Source: Helianthus annuus (taxonomy: Eukaryota > Streptophyta > Magnoliopsida > Asterales > Asteraceae). From it: a stretch of DNA of 64,000 bases. The stretch's first letter is position 1, and the number at the start of each line of letters is the position of its first letter. The stretch spans positions 75,332,464 through 75,396,463 of the forward strand of contig NC_035440.2 in the NCBI RefSeq assembly GCF_002127325.2, written 5' to 3'. Below the pieces are notes generated by a model. That model worked only from the letters and a program-made list of their open reading frames with translations, was not told the origin of the DNA and made no database searches. A program made the position numbers and the translations under genes. This document shows positions 1-10,868 of the stretch, one piece after another.

Positions 1-983
1 CCCTACAACGAAAACAAGTAACTTTATATTTATCAAATCCTAAAGTAGAAACATTAGCATCACGGAAATCATCTCTTCCCGTAATCTGTTTAAACTTCTC
101 AGCCAACACACTAGCCAAACACCACTTTATATCCATTAACTCCATCACCTCAGCATCAATCTGATCGTAATCCTCTTTTGTCAACATTGGATTTCCGATC
201 CTTCCTGCAACTAAACTCTCATAAGATTCTAACACAGCCACCAACAAAGACATATGACCTTTGGCAACTTCTTCCGAGAAATTCTGACCATTCTCAATAT
301 TTAAAGCAATATTGCATTTTAGTACTTTGCCATTCTTGGTTGCTGAAAAATTTGAATCAAATGTTGGATATGAAGAAAATTCATTATTGTTGTTTGATTC
401 CCGAGATAACCTTCCAGAAGAACTTTTTGCATTGAAAGCAGTTTCAATCTTTGGTGCAATGTTGGTCTTATCACTAATACCTCCTTTGTAATACAGACCA
501 ATGTCTTGTTCACCATAAAGTCTTTCATTCTTGCCATCTTTCGTTGTTCCATCTCTTGAGCTTCGAGTTGTTCAATAAACGTGCTCAGCATTAGATTGTC
601 AAATTCAGGTTTATTTTTCAACATCATAAGATACGTGCCCCAAACATCTTGTGGCAACACATCGGCCAACTTTTCAATCCATTCTTCTTTATCTTTCTTG
701 ATGTTCAATCTCTTCATGTTAACCACCAAATTGCAATATCTTTCTACAATCTGCTTGGTGTTTTCAGTTTTTAATCCATGAAACAAATCAAATTCTTTCT
801 TCAAAAGCGATTTTTTGTTCTTGATCATGTCTTCACTTCCAACAAACTTCGATTTTAGTTCTTTCCATATTGAATATGCACTTCCGTTGTGTTGTAATAA
901 AATCAAAATTTCTTCTTTAATAGCTTGCTGCAATATACTAACCATCATCTTTTCACTTTTGTATTTCTTTTTCTCTTCAACAC
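1..983 (-). pseudogene. gag: Gag of element A, middle part (UBN2 to first zinc knuckle)
   Basis: Reverse-strand translation gives the UBN2 / Retrotran_gag_2 region, for example AIKEEILILLQHNGSAYSIW and LLKKEFDLFHGL at about 790-940. It binds nothing catalytic; Gag forms the particle. The best frame fails near 500-530 and stops at 319. Homology then continues in another frame (NIALN, AGRIGNP, TKEDYDQIDAE, GFDKYKVTCFRC) to position 1. Sequence before 983 joins the N-terminal piece at 6224-6470. At least one frameshift makes this copy non-coding as it stands. The second knuckle and any pol lie left of the window. Confidence 0.85.
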
Positions 984-1417
984 TGTTGGTGCAGTTGTCT
1001 GTCGACTACATCTTAGTTCGAGTCTTAGGTTAGGGCTGATTGTACAATGAACGGAAATCAAGAAACATATAAGATTAGATAGGTCCGCTTATATGTCAAT
1101 ATTGTAGGTTCGCTTATGTGTCCTTGATAGGTCCGCCCATTTGTCACTTGATAGGTCCGCTTTTATGGTCATGTCCATATAAGCGAACCCATCAGTCTAT
1201 AAATAGGGAACTGATGAGCGGATCTAGAGAACAGTTGTGTGTGTGTACGACGAAGCCCTGCCAATTTGTCTCCAGCGCTTGTAATTGTTAGCAGATCAAT
1301 AAAAGAGACGTTAAATAGTGAAATCAAGCTGAACAAAGACAGAATCAATAAATTCCGCCTCTGATTCTGTCTGAGCACTCTTCTGATCGACTCGTCAGGT
1401 CGCAATCCGATCCTACA
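984..1417 (+). repeat. 5' LTR of B
   Basis: Direct repeat of 5785-6218 with the same 434-bp length, starting TGTTGGTGCAG and ending GATCCTACA. It contains CG-core motifs (GGTCCGCTT, GGTTCGCTT, GGTCCGCCC) at 1082-1165, an imperfect 36-bp palindrome at 1154-1189 centred on CATG, and a TATA box (TATAAATA) at 1198-1205, 8 bp beyond the palindrome. Confidence 0.95.
1154..1205 (+). promoter_or_regulatory. Palindrome plus TATA box in B 5' LTR
   Basis: Arms GGTCCGCTTTTATGG and CCATATAAGCGAACC face each other across TCATGT, directly upstream of TATAAATA (1198-1205). The same layout, a CATG-centred palindrome next to the TATA box, occurs in the LTRs of D, E and F. The likely role is core promoter plus a dimeric factor site; the factor is unknown. 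Confidence 0.7.
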
Positions 1418-1419
1418 TG

Positions 1420-1431
1420 TGGTATCAGAGC
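1420..1431 (+). other. Primer-binding site of B (tRNA-iMet type)
   Basis: TGGTATCAGAGC, 2 nt after the LTR end, is complementary to the 3' end of plant initiator tRNA-Met, the usual minus-strand primer for these elements. Confidence 0.9.
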
Positions 1432-1624
1432 TCAGGAGGAAGAGTTCTTACCGTTTAGCTCGTTTTCGCTCAAAAATTCTGATTTCTACACCTTCTTTCA
1501 TCAGTTCAGGGAGTTTTACCGGTCAAAACTGGATCAAAAGTTCACAGATTGTGTGTTATTGAACATAGACAAACCCTGGAAAATTTCGGACCAAATTACG
1601 GACTAAAAATGGGTCAAAACATCT

Positions 1625-2062
1625 TCGGACTTAGATTCGCTCTTTCAAACATTTGAGTAGATTCGCTTTTGTGACCAAGTCAAGTTCGCTTATTCGGACA
1701 CATTTTCAGTAGATCCGCTCCAAATTGCACTTAGGTTCACTCAAGAGATTCGCTTTTAGAGACATATTGTGTATAGGTCCACTCCAAATTGCAAGTGAGA
1801 TTCACTTTAGTGAACAACAAACAGATTCGCTCTTGTGATTATCCAGTTGTTCGCTCATTTGAACAATCTGGTCCGCTCATCTATCACCCTAGTTCCGCTC
1901 TAGAGGTTCGCTTTTAGGAGCATATTTGTTATAGGTTCGCTCATTGTGACATTGTATAGGTTCACTCTTGAGGTTCGCTTATACAGACAAAACTTGAGGT
2001 TCGCTTATAAGACATCAGTAGTTTCGCTCATTTGGACACTACTTGTTTTCGCTTTTGTGAAC
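1625..2062 (+). repeat. CG-core motif array in leader of B
   Basis: About 19 degenerate units of the form GGTTCGCTY or GGTCCGCTY, mostly followed within 3-7 nt by TGNAC, spaced roughly 17-30 nt. They lie between the primer site and the gag ATG. The same motif is in the LTR of B. It is not a perfect tandem repeat, and unit length varies. Confidence 0.85.
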
Positions 2063-2091
2063 AATAAAGATTTGTCGGAATTATTTGAAAG

Positions 2092-3558
2092 ATGACAATG
2101 ATGTTTGATGACCAGGAAAACAATGATCTTAAAAGGTTGAATGATTGGTATCGAGGATATCTTAGTAGTTCTTATCAGAAATTGCCCAAAGAGGTTTGGT
2201 GTGAACGTTTCGAATGTTTTCTGAGTAAAAAAGAAGAAAACTTGGATGATTTGGAGAAACGTTTTGATCGTTTGATTGACTATTTGAAGGATAATCAAAT
2301 AGTAATAACAGAAGCTGATAAGATATCAAAGTTTGCTAATGGATTATCAGCTGAATGGGATGATTGCTTGAAAACTTTGAGAGAAAATTATAATTTTTCA
2401 CAATTATCTCTGAATAAATTCATTAGAAAACTTAAAAATCACCGTTATGAGAATTATCAAAAGAAGAGAGAAATATTGGATAAGATAAAAATGAATTTGG
2501 AAGATTTAAGTTTAGATGTGATAAAAGAAATAAACAAAAGAATCAATGTTTGTTGGGCAGCAAAAAGAAATTTGATATATGATATGAAAAGAGGTTGTTA
2601 TATTGATGATAATGAAAATCCTATTGATTTTGTTACAATCTTTGGTGCAGGTACATATAAGATAGAGAAAGAACAAGTGCCAAAGGTTGAAGAATCTGTG
2701 AAGAATGAATCTTCAAGTTCTGAATCAGTATGCACCAAATGTGACAACTTTAAGACTGAGAATGACAAACTCTTGAAGGATGCGTAAAGTTTGACATCGA
2801 AAGTCAAGAAGTTGAAAGACGAGAAGCAAGCTGATATTAAACAGATTCTTATGTTGCAGGGAAATTGTGAGAAATTGAAAACTGAAAATGACAAACTGTT
2901 AGATGGTTTGAACAGTTTGAAATCTGAAAACAAGTTTTTGAAAGAAAAAGAAAAAGAGTTTGAAAGCAACAAGAAATCCTCAGAAAATGAAGATTTCTGG
3001 ATAAAGCTTGAGAACAAAAACTTGAAAGCAAATGAAACGAAATTTCAGGAACAGATAAAAGATTTGGAAAATGAAAAGTTTGTTCTTGAAAACTTGAAAA
3101 ATGAGAATGAAAATTCAATCAAGTCTCATCTTGAAAAAATATCTCAGTTTGAAAAAGAAGCTGAGAACTCTAGAAGCAAGATTGATGAACTTGAGAAGAA
3201 ATTGATAGGTTTTGTGACTGCATCAGACAGTGTGAATTTTCCCTGTCCAAAACCAATCAATTCAGTTCCAATAAGTGACGTTGTCACAAACTATGACAAA
3301 GTCGTAGTTGAAGATTGTGATGAGAAATCTGATGATGAAAATGAAAAAATTGAAAAACAAAAATTATTTTTGAAATTAAAAGAAAAATTCAAAAATACTG
3401 TTTTGCAATCTACTGAAATAGGTGAATGCTCTAAGCAAAAACCTTTGAAGAAGAAAGTGGAACAAAAACAAAAAGATAAAAATTTGAAAAATGTTCAAAA
3501 AGATAATAAAAGTTCATCAGATCGATCATCCAATCGTAATGAAAAATTACAAAAGTAA
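2092..3558 (+). pseudogene. gag: Gag of B, N-terminal and coiled-coil part, one in-frame stop
   Basis: The ATG at 2092 follows the leader array. Residues about 30-130 resemble a divergent UBN2 Gag domain (LPKEVWCERFECFLSKKEEN, then SKFANGLSAEWDDCLKTL). A short Cys motif CTKC and TENDKLL follow. One TAA at 2785-2787 interrupts the frame, and translation resumes in the same frame at 2788 as a long Lys/Glu-rich heptad coiled coil to 3558. Sirevirus Gags typically carry coiled coils. The domain is much more divergent from A, D, E and F than those are from each other. The stop is probably a mutation; readthrough cannot be excluded. Confidence 0.75.
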
Positions 3559-3599
3559 AAAATGAAAACTCAAAAATTGTTGGTAATAAGTGGTGAAGG

Positions 3600-4316
3600 T
3601 TGGACCACAGTGCTCAAAAGCAAAATCCAACAACCATGAGGAAGGAATATCACCAAGCCAGACAATGCTATGATCTGAGCGTTTGGTGTGAAGGTGGTAT
3701 ACGGTACGATAACAGAGTGTGTTACCGATGCGGTTATCAAGGACACATTGCTGTTAACTGCCAAGGTCGGAGATTTGAGATGAGGAGATGCTTTAACTGT
3801 CAGATCAAAGGTCACATAGCCAGAGATTGCCCAAGGAGATCGAATGAAAGATTGAGGGCTAAATCTCAGAAACTGGCAAAAATTCCAGTCAAAGTCAACC
3901 CCCATGAACAGAAGGTTCTAAAACCAAAAGTTCAAGAACAGACAATTCAAGAAAAGAAAGTTAAACTTTCACAGGGGCAAAAAGACAGACTGAGGAAGAA
4001 GAGGAAGAAGGCTAGAGAATATCTCGAGAAGATATTGTCCTCAGGTTCACCGGACAGATTGTATAAGAGTTCTGATGAATCGACTCCCTCGGCTGCAAAG
4101 TCAAGAAAGATGAATTCATCATATACAAATCTGATGACAAAAGTAGAAAAGAAGAAGAAGAAAATGGTCGGCGATGAATCTGACAGGTCAAAGTCAGACA
4201 AGCCACCTGCAGGCAATGATTCTGGTTCGTCAAAGCCAGAGGAGCCATTGGTTGAGGTAAAAAAGGAGAATTCAGATTTAACAATGGATGATGCAAATTT
4301 TCCCATTGTTGAATAA
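3600..4316 (+). CDS. gag: Gag of B, C-terminal part with two zinc knuckles
   Basis: ORF of 238 codons in a different frame from the upstream Gag part. It holds two CCHC knuckles, CYRCGYQGHIAVNC (about residues 41-54) and CFNCQIKGHIARDC (about 64-77), nucleic-acid-binding modules of the nucleocapsid. A basic Lys/Arg-rich stretch and a Ser-rich stretch follow. The C-terminus ends DDANFPIVE, matching the FPxL-like Gag ends of D, E and F. The sequence 3559-3599 between the ORFs has stops, so a frameshift probably split one Gag. No protease or pol follows. Confidence 0.75.
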   Translation: MDHSAQKQNPTTMRKEYHQARQCYDLSVWCEGGIRYDNRVCYRCGYQGHIAVNCQGRRFEMRRCFNCQIKGHIARDCPRRSNERLRAKSQKLAKIPVKVNPHEQKVLKPKVQEQTIQEKKVKLSQGQKDRLRKKRKKAREYLEKILSSGSPDRLYKSSDESTPSAAKSRKMNSSYTNLMTKVEKKKKKMVGDESDRSKSDKPPAGNDSGSSKPEEPLVEVKKENSDLTMDDANFPIVE

Positions 4317-4380
4317 GAATTCAAAATCACCCAAGGACCGTCAGGCTTGGGTGAATCTGTTTAAATAGAAAAACCTGACT

Positions 4381-4423
4381 TGCCGGAGTTCCCAGGTTGG
4401 TAAGCGTGTAACATGAATCGGCA
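4381..4423 (+). other. Post-gag hairpin of B
   Basis: TGCCG (4381-4385) can pair with CGGCA (4419-4423), with a short inner stem GTT/AAC. It matches hairpins after gag in D (two copies) and F. A splice-donor-like GGTAAGC lies in the loop. Confidence 0.5.
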
Positions 4424-4620
4424 CATTTCTTGAGAAATTTCACTTTGGTGATTTTTCGCCTTACGTGTGGTAAATCAGGGACATTAAATTGTACTTGATT
4501 TTCTACAAGTGATGTTGAGATTTAAAACTGGAAATGATAAATCTTTCAAATGTTTGAAGATAACAAGATGATGAGATAACCCCGAATCTACAAATGATTG
4601 GCAAACAAACTAATTTTTCC

Positions 4621-5240
4621 GGAAAAACCATTTTGATTGAAACAAACTTAAGTATTCTGAGATACTAGGTCTTTATGCTCAGTGATATCTGGGGTATTAT
4701 CCCGGGACTTCTGCTGTATGGAAGTACTGACCTAGTCCCCGGATAATACTTTCTGCAAAAAGCTTTGAAATACAAGCTCGCCCTCAGCAATTTGATTAAA
4801 CAATAAAATTGATAATCTTTGCTGTTGTAAATAAAAGATCCTCTAAAGGGGACACACCTTAAAGTCGAAGCCGTCATCTCTCTGCGTATACGGAAGTATC
4901 GACCTGAGCTCTCACAGCCCTCGCACCTACCCCTTTAACAGATATCAGCTGTGGTATACTCACCTGTAAGACTGAATACTGGGGTCTGGATACGGGAGTA
5001 TATACTGAGGTGGGACACATGTAGATGTTTAAGTTTTAAAACACTAATTCAGTATCCCGAACAGGTTGAACATTTTGTGAGAATTTAAGTGGATCAGAAT
5101 ATTGGCAATCTACGCGAATTGTTTCAAAGCTTAAAATGTAATAACAGCTTAACGGTGCTAGTGTCTAGTCAGCAGCTGATATGATCCTCTTGCACGAACT
5201 CATGAAAATATGTTTATATATATTTCTTTTCTGCATTTAA
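4621..5240 (+). other. Conserved structured 3' noncoding block of B
   Basis: A 600-bp block shared with D, E and F although it encodes nothing. It holds crossing inverted repeats: ACTAGGTC 4664-4671 with GACCTAGT 4729-4736, and GTATTATCC 4694-4702 with GGATAATAC 4741-4749. An ACTTC/GAAGT hairpin lies inside. A second CGGAAGT...GACCTGAG module (4890-4908) and a later TATACTC/GAGTATA pair follow. The role is unknown; an RNA packaging or trans-mobilisation signal is a reasonable guess. Confidence 0.7.
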
Positions 5241-5784
5241 TTCTTGTTATTGCATTTGTGTTTCATTTTTGAAAAATCCAAAAAGATTTTCGACAACTAA
5301 TATTGAAGAGCTGAAATTCAAAATCTCAAAGGCTAAACAAGATGAACAGTTGGTTTGGTTAAATTGATTTGAAATGGTTAATTAGATTTTGGAAAGTTTA
5401 ATAAATTGTTAAATGTGAAAAATTCTTGAATATTCTTAGATGATTAGTTGATTCATTAAGTTGAATCACAATTATGTTGGTTTGTAATAGAATGTTTGAG
5501 TTGTGCAGGTTTCTGATCCTGTTGCTACGGAAAGCAAGGAGATACATCAGAACCTGAGAAGAAGTTTAAACTGATAAAGCCAGGAGTTGATTTCAATGGT
5601 GATAACAAATTCCAGACGGCGATCCCAGCATGATGATAGGGGGAGTCTGATGAAAGTTAGAGCAAGAGAAAGATCCAGGTACTTAATTCCATGAAGAGTT
5701 CCTGAAGAAGACCGATTAAGAGTGAAGAGCTGTCAATGTTTGAAGACTCTCACTGAAGATTCCGTCAACATTCAAGGGGGAGTC

Positions 5785-6218
5785 TGTTGGTGCAGTTGTC
5801 TGTCGACTACATCTTAGTTCGAGTCTTAGGTTAGGGCTGATTGTACAGTGAACGAAAATCAAGAAACACATAAGATTAGATAGGTCCGCTTATATGTCAA
5901 TATTGTAGGTTCGCTTATGTGTCCTTGATAGGTCCGCCCATTTGTCACTTGATAGGTCCGCTTTTATGGTCATGTCAATATAAGCGAATCCATCAGTCTA
6001 TAAATAGGGAACTGATGAGCGGATCTAGAGAACAGTTGTGTGTGTGTACGACGAAGCCCTGCCAATTTGTATCCAGCGCTTGTAATTGTTAGCAGATCAA
6101 TAAAAGAGACGTTAAATAGTGAAATCAAGCTGAACAAAGACAGAATCAATGAATTCCGCCTCTGATTCTGTCTGAGCACTCTTCTGATCGACTCGTCAGG
6201 TCGCAATCCGATCCTACA
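5785..6218 (+). repeat. 3' LTR of B
   Basis: 434 bp, directly after the polypurine tract and followed by target duplication aacac (6219-6223). It differs from the 5' LTR at about 7 sites by eye, including two in the promoter palindrome (CCATATAAGCGAACC becomes CAATATAAGCGAATC). Confidence 0.95.
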
Positions 6219-6470
6219 AACACTTAGATCTTTAATAGCAACATGCTCTCCGTTATCATTAACCGGTCTAATATATTGATATTCAACACATTCCCATGCA
6301 TCTAAGTAATTTGCTTGAACCCAATTTTCAAAACGTTCCTCCCATCCACTATACTCCTCAATATTCATGAGCTTAGGCGGTTTTTGCATGGTGCCCATTT
6401 CATTTTCTAACATCGCATTCTGAGTCATAGTGATCGGGGTAGCAAATGCCTTGTAGAATTCGTTTTCCAT
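6219..6470 (-). pseudogene. gag: Gag of element A, N-terminal piece
   Basis: Translation from ATG at 6470 reads MENEFYKAF, then KPPKLMNIEEYSGWEERFEN and WVQANYLDAWECVEY. This is the conserved Sirevirus-type Gag N-terminus, also present in D (16700) and E (33292). It is cut after KDLSV by insertion of B. Reading past 6219 into the B LTR is an artefact. The start is set by the ATG just after the leader array. The host-side target duplication aacac is 6219-6223. Confidence 0.85.
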
Positions 6471-6485
6471 GTTTCGGTTCCAAAA

Positions 6486-6840
6486 ATTTCAGAAACTCAG
6501 ACTTTCAGACGAACTGGATGATCTTTGAAACGAACTGGAATCAAATCTCAAACGAACTGGTAATTTTCACACGAATTGGATTTTGTGCGAACTGGTCAAT
6601 TTCAAGCGAACTGGGGAATTACAAACGAACTGGAGAATCTCACGCGAACTGAGGTCACTTCATACGAACTGATTAACAATTTCAAGCCAACTGGTTGAAT
6701 TTCATATGAACTGGAGTAGTTTCAAATGAATTGGCCATTTTCAAGCGACCTGACCACACGAAATGACCACTTCGTGCGAATTGGGAGTTCAGCTCACACG
6801 ATCCGGATTATCTTCGAACGATCGGACATGTTTTTGTCAA
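6486..6840 (-). repeat. CG-core motif array in leader of A
   Basis: About 14 units reading CGAACTGG on the plus strand (CCAGTTCG on the element's strand), usually with A/G before and TTTCA or TCTCA nearby, spaced about 17-25 nt. It lies between the gag start (6470) and the primer site. The same CAGTTCG variant is in the LTR of A. Confidence 0.85.
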
Positions 6841-7038
6841 AATGATCATGTTTTAGTTCGATTTTAGGTCTGATTCTTTCAAGGGTTTGTTAAAACCGTG
6901 TTTGGCGTATTATATGAGAAAATCAAGCCATTTTATCCATAAAATCTTGGTTAATTTGATGAAAACTTGTAAAAGAAGGAGTAGAAATAAGAATTTTTGA
7001 TGAAATCAAACTGAAATGGTAAGAACTCTTCCTCCTGA

Positions 7039-7050
7039 GCTCTGATACCA
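7039..7050 (-). other. Primer-binding site of A
   Basis: GCTCTGATACCA on the plus strand is TGGTATCAGAGC on the element's strand, 2 nt from the LTR. Confidence 0.9.
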
Positions 7051-7052
7051 CT

Positions 7053-7470
7053 TGTAGGATCGTTCTGACAACCAAACGAGTCGTTCAGAAGAGATCTCGT
7101 CCAATACAAAAGGCGGAATCAGACGTATCGGAGTTATTTCAGCTGATTTGCACAAAGAATCACTTTAATTGTCTCTTGTATTGATTTCAGAACGTTTTAC
7201 AATGCTGGAGACACTTCGGCAGAGCTTCGCTACCGGAATCACACACACACACAAATGAAAGACCCAAGTCACCTATTTATAGTGTTCGCACTTCCCATGA
7301 AACTGCCACTACAGTTCGTACGAACTGGTCTAGTTCGCATGAACTGGCCACTTCGCGTGAACTGGCTTATTCATCTTTGTTTCCTATTTCTTTCGAACTA
7401 CGTGACTTGTTCTATCTAACCTATTACAAGACTCGATACAAGACGAAGTCGACAGACATATGCACCAACA
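7053..7470 (-). repeat. 5' LTR of A
   Basis: 418 bp, starting TGTAGGATCG and ending GCACCAACA on the plus strand, the reverse complement of the TGTTGG...CCTACA ends seen in B. It holds a TATA box on the minus strand (CTATTTATAG 7273-7282). Upstream of it in the transcription sense is a perfect 16-bp palindrome CAGTTCGTACGAACTG (7312-7327), plus further GTTCGC/GAACTGG units to about 7365. Confidence 0.9.
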
Positions 7471-7629
7471 GTTCTTGTTGTGGTTGTCACCTAAAGATAG
7501 GTGATGGTATTGTTTTAGAATCTAAACACAAGTAAACCTGCGTTAGGGTCCTAGAAAGGTTATAGTCTAGGTCAAAGCATTACTAATAACCTAATTCCCT
7601 ATAACCATGAGCTCTGATACCAACTCTTC
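7471..7629 (-). other. Leader and primer site of gypsy copy C' (remnant)
   Basis: Near-identical to 23318-23476, the leader of C. It includes a primer site on the minus strand (GCTCTGATACCA 7611-7622) next to LTR 7630-10800. Element A inserted at its left side. The rest of C' is off-window. Confidence 0.85.
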
Positions 7630-8150
7630 TGTCACACCCCGACCTCGTAAAACAACAAACCGCGGCGGAAACGTCGGGGAGTGGAGCGACAGAATTATTG
7701 TTTCACAACACAAGGATCAAAAGTTTCGTGTTATTTAGTTATTAAACATTAAACATTGTCTTGAAATTAAAGATAAAACACAACCACATTGTCTATCATT
7801 GTTATTTAGTCACTAAGGCCTCGTCCGATCCTATGTGAGCATGCATCCTAGTCACGATCAACATCATCAAACACCACCTGAAACATATGTAAAAAAAATA
7901 AAGTCAGCATAAAAATGTCGGCGAACACATAGGTTTTTTGAGAGTGTCAGATTCATGGCTCGTATACATGTTGAAATAACTCGTACAACTACATGAGTCG
8001 ATATTAGAAAACCTCGTTTTGTAAAATGTTTGTATATAAGAAGTACCAGCGGCGAATCTACCATGCTTTTATCACATTACCCCCGTCCCGTTATCTAATC
8101 ACATACCAAAAACCAAACGTTCAATTTGTTTAACTTGTTTGTGTTATAAA

Positions 8151-8240
8151 TCATCGCTCAATCGTTCAAATCGTTCATATCGTTCAAATCGTTCACATTG
8201 TTCAAATTGTTAACATTGTTCAAATCGTTCATTTTTTAAA
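8151..8240 (-). repeat. ATCGTTCA short tandem array in C LTR
   Basis: Seven or so units of about 10-12 bp with core ATCGTTCAA or ATTGTTCAA, decaying to ATTGTTAAC. It is a small CG-containing array comparable in kind to those in the other LTRs here. Confidence 0.7.
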
Positions 8241-9712
8241 TTGTGAAAACTAACTTTTGGTCATCTCACTGAATACATTTAAACCTTCGTAACTCGTCCA
8301 TCATTCAACTCGTATTAACAAACCACCAAAGGGTAAGTTAACAATCATCAGGTTTTGTCGTTACCCACATATCCCCACACATAACCATGGTGATAGTTTG
8401 ATAACGGGATTTGTCAGATCCTATGGTACCATAACATACTGCTGGTCGGCTCGGCCAAAGCTAATGAATGTCATTCGTTATGTAATTACATCCCAACAAG
8501 TTCGTTCACATTATCGCAATCGTTGTACTTAATATAAACCATAGTATTCATTTTTGAAAACATTGAAATCGTTTAACACATATGAATCACCCCAAAACTA
8601 TTGAAAATAGTAAAATAGGTTAACTATGTACTCAGTTTGAAGTGCAAAGTATCCTCGATTAAATGAACTTTAACTAAGCTCGGGCAAACCAAGGAAATCA
8701 AGTGGCACCTAGTAATCAAATTGCTATGTTAATAAATCGACACCTAAATCGGGAGATCAGGTAGAATGAGGTCTCGTAAACCAAATGATTGTTGGAACTC
8801 ATGTGATATAGTTTAACAATGCCTACATTCTAAATCGGAACCTATCCTAAGTGCTTACGACCCGTTATGATCCATTAAGGTAGCCTATGCTACTTTAACG
8901 CGTCGTTCGCGCAAATGCGCGTTCGAGATGCCTAACTAGTCCTATGACAAGTATTATATGCCCTAATATGTTTAAATATGTTGCATAACCAGTTTAAGTG
9001 ACAAAAGTTAGGTTACATATGCTTAAAATCAAATTATGCATGAAAAGGGCATTTTGGTCATTTTCCTAAGGCATATAATCTACCTATCATACAACTAATT
9101 AAACTAAGTGACCATAAGGTATAACCTCGGAAGGTTATTCCCCATACAACTATGGTCTCAATATATGTTTGGTCAAATCCTAATGATCGACCAAATGGGT
9201 CGGGTTCGAAAGTCTAAGTGGTTGTCAAGACCGCTTGACTTACGACCCTATACAAGCACTATACTAAAAGTGACGAGTTAAACATGTTAAAACATGTTTA
9301 ACTAAGTTAGAAAACAGGTTTGATATCAAAACAAAGTGTTTTGATACCCGAAAATAGTTTCATCGCAAAATGCGCATAATCGGCATTTTTACCGAAACTT
9401 TGACTCGTCACTTCGACTAATCGACGTGGTAATCAGTAGGTATAGTCACAAGGGACTATAACCATCGTGATTATGCTCACGTTGCAAAGTTCGATTGAAC
9501 TTTTAGTTGACCTATTCATGGTCAAAGCAGAAAGTCAAACACAGTTTGACTTTCATGCTTGAAAAGCATAAACAATCATGAAAGAAGCATACAAAGGGTC
9601 CAAGCTTGATGAATTGAACTAGAATACTTAGGTATGAAGTCTTCAACAAGTGAGAGCTTCAACTTAGAGCAGATTAGATCAATTTCAGCAAGGAACAAGA
9701 ATGAAACCCAAG

Positions 9713-9723
9713 ACTATTTATAG
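9713..9723 (-). promoter_or_regulatory. Candidate TATA box of C LTR
   Basis: CTATTTATAGG on the plus strand reads CCTATAAATAG on the element's strand. Sequence and orientation fit an LTR promoter; no start site is proven. Confidence 0.5.
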
Positions 9724-10800
9724 GACATCTTGAATCTCTAGGAACATTACATTTGTTTTTACAAGGATCAAAGCATGATCTTGGCCATACACATGTGGCC
9801 CATAGTTTTAAATACAAGGGGAGCACAAAAACAAGCCAATGGTATGCTAAAACCATGGTTAAAATCAGTGGAAACAGCTGCTGTTGTCAGATTCAATGTT
9901 TCTGTCTGCAGGGTCGGTCGCGCCCCGCGTAGACTGAGGCATGATCTTTCGCGGCCCACCAGGTAAGTTTCTAGAATTGACAGTTTTCGCCCCTCCATGC
10001 TTAAAACTTAGATTTAGATGCTTTTAAGCCCCGTTAACCCCATTTCAAGGCTCTACAATGATGTTAAAGCATAGGGAACATGAAATATGCTTGAAAACAT
10101 CTCGGATGTCGGTTCGTTTGGCCATACGGTCGCGTTATTCGGTTAATTACGACGAAAACTAAAACGGACGCGAAATCGATCCAATTTAAGCGACGAATGG
10201 TATTTTTGCATTCCAATCACTAAAATAAAATATTTTAATGATTACAAAATTTTTGGATGGTCCGGATATGTTCAGAACGTAAGATATGCGCGTAAATGCA
10301 AACTTATGCACTTTTTGACGCTTTTAGTCCCTATTGATCAAATAAGCATATTTTCGCATACTGAACCCCTCAAAGCATATTTCTAAGCTATGTAAAGGAT
10401 ATTTAGGGTATGTTTAGCTTATGATCATGTTCCAGAATGTTCGTTAGTATACGAATCAACATACTTTCGCAGTTTGTCACAAATAGTCCCTGCGATCGAA
10501 TAAACATGTTTTTGCCACACCAAACCTTTCAAAACTTATTTCTAAGTTATGTAAAGGTTATTTAAGGTATGTCAAGCCTATGTCACTATTCCGGAGTGTT
10601 TGTCGTGTTAAACTGATTACGTTTACGCATCAGTTTGCGTATAACTTTCTAGAAAGTGATTTAAAGCTTGAAATCGAACTAGAATCAAAACGTAAAATCG
10701 TCAAACACAAATACACAAACATTAACACCAAAACACATCGTTTCATTGATAATTGATATTGTTTTACATCGTACATCATTTACAGAGCAAAAGTGTCACA

Positions 10801-10868
10801 GTCTCCCCTACTTTATGAAATTTCATCCCGAAATTTTAACTAGAGGAAACTTGTGAAAACAAATGTGG
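10801..10868 (-). other. Polypurine tract of C
   Basis: GTCTCCCCTACTTTATGAAA on the plus strand is a purine-rich tract on the element's strand, next to the LTR end TGTCACA. A palindromic ATTTCGGGATGAAAT-like motif follows, as is usual before gypsy 3' LTRs in this window. Only one such junction is present here, unlike G, H and I. Confidence 0.8.

Larger units (their letters stand above)
4317..5784 (+). other. 3' noncoding region of B with repeated polypurine tracts
   Basis: No ORF of note. It contains the post-gag hairpin, the conserved block, an internal polypurine tract near 5637-5644 (ATAGGGGGAGTCTG) and the terminal tract at 5773-5784 (CAAGGGGGAGTC) that primes plus-strand DNA at the 3' LTR. 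Repeated polypurine tracts are a known Sirevirus trait. Confidence 0.75.
984..6218 (+). mobile_element. Element B: gag-only copia-like LTR retrotransposon
   Basis: Complete 5.2-kb element with two 434-bp LTRs (TGTTGG...CCTACA), flanking aacac duplications at 979-983 and 6219-6223, primer site, leader array, a Gag in three ORF pieces, a long structured 3' noncoding region and a polypurine tract. There is no protease, integrase, RT or RNase H, and the 1.47 kb between gag and the 3' LTR is non-coding. It fits the non-autonomous gag-bearing class called TR-GAG in plants. I counted 7 differences between LTRs by eye (about 1.6%). Confidence 0.92.
1..7470 (-). mobile_element. Copia element A (Sirevirus-like), left part off-window, split by B
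   Basis: Minus-strand Ty1/copia element in two pieces, 6219-7470 and 1-983, separated by element B. From right to left it shows a 5' LTR, primer site, leader with a CG-motif array, and gag up to the first CCHC knuckle at the window edge. Removing B and one aacac copy restores the gag frame. The right flank after 7470 (gttct...) is the leader of gypsy C', so A inserted there, but its other target-site copy is off-window. Whether A has pol cannot be seen. Its Gag is closest to that of D within this window. Confidence 0.88.
7630..10800 (-). repeat. Gypsy LTR shared by C' and C
   Basis: About 3.17 kb with TGTCACACCC...GTGTCACA ends. On its left a primer site adjoins it, so it is the 5' LTR of C'. 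On its right a polypurine tract adjoins it, so it is also the 3' LTR of C. A minus-strand TATA box candidate (CTATTTATAGG) is at 9713-9723. Compared with the C 5' LTR fragment at 23477-24190 it lacks about 230 bp near 8035. There is no host or element gene inside. Confidence 0.85.

Noticed and set aside
1625..2062. CRISPR-like array of short repeats
   Set aside because: Units are degenerate with variable spacing, lie in LTR/leader contexts of a plant nuclear genome, and no cas-like gene is present.
9674..9998. Short ORFs within the C LTR as a captured host gene
   Set aside because: All are short, overlap on both strands, and show no recognisable domain.
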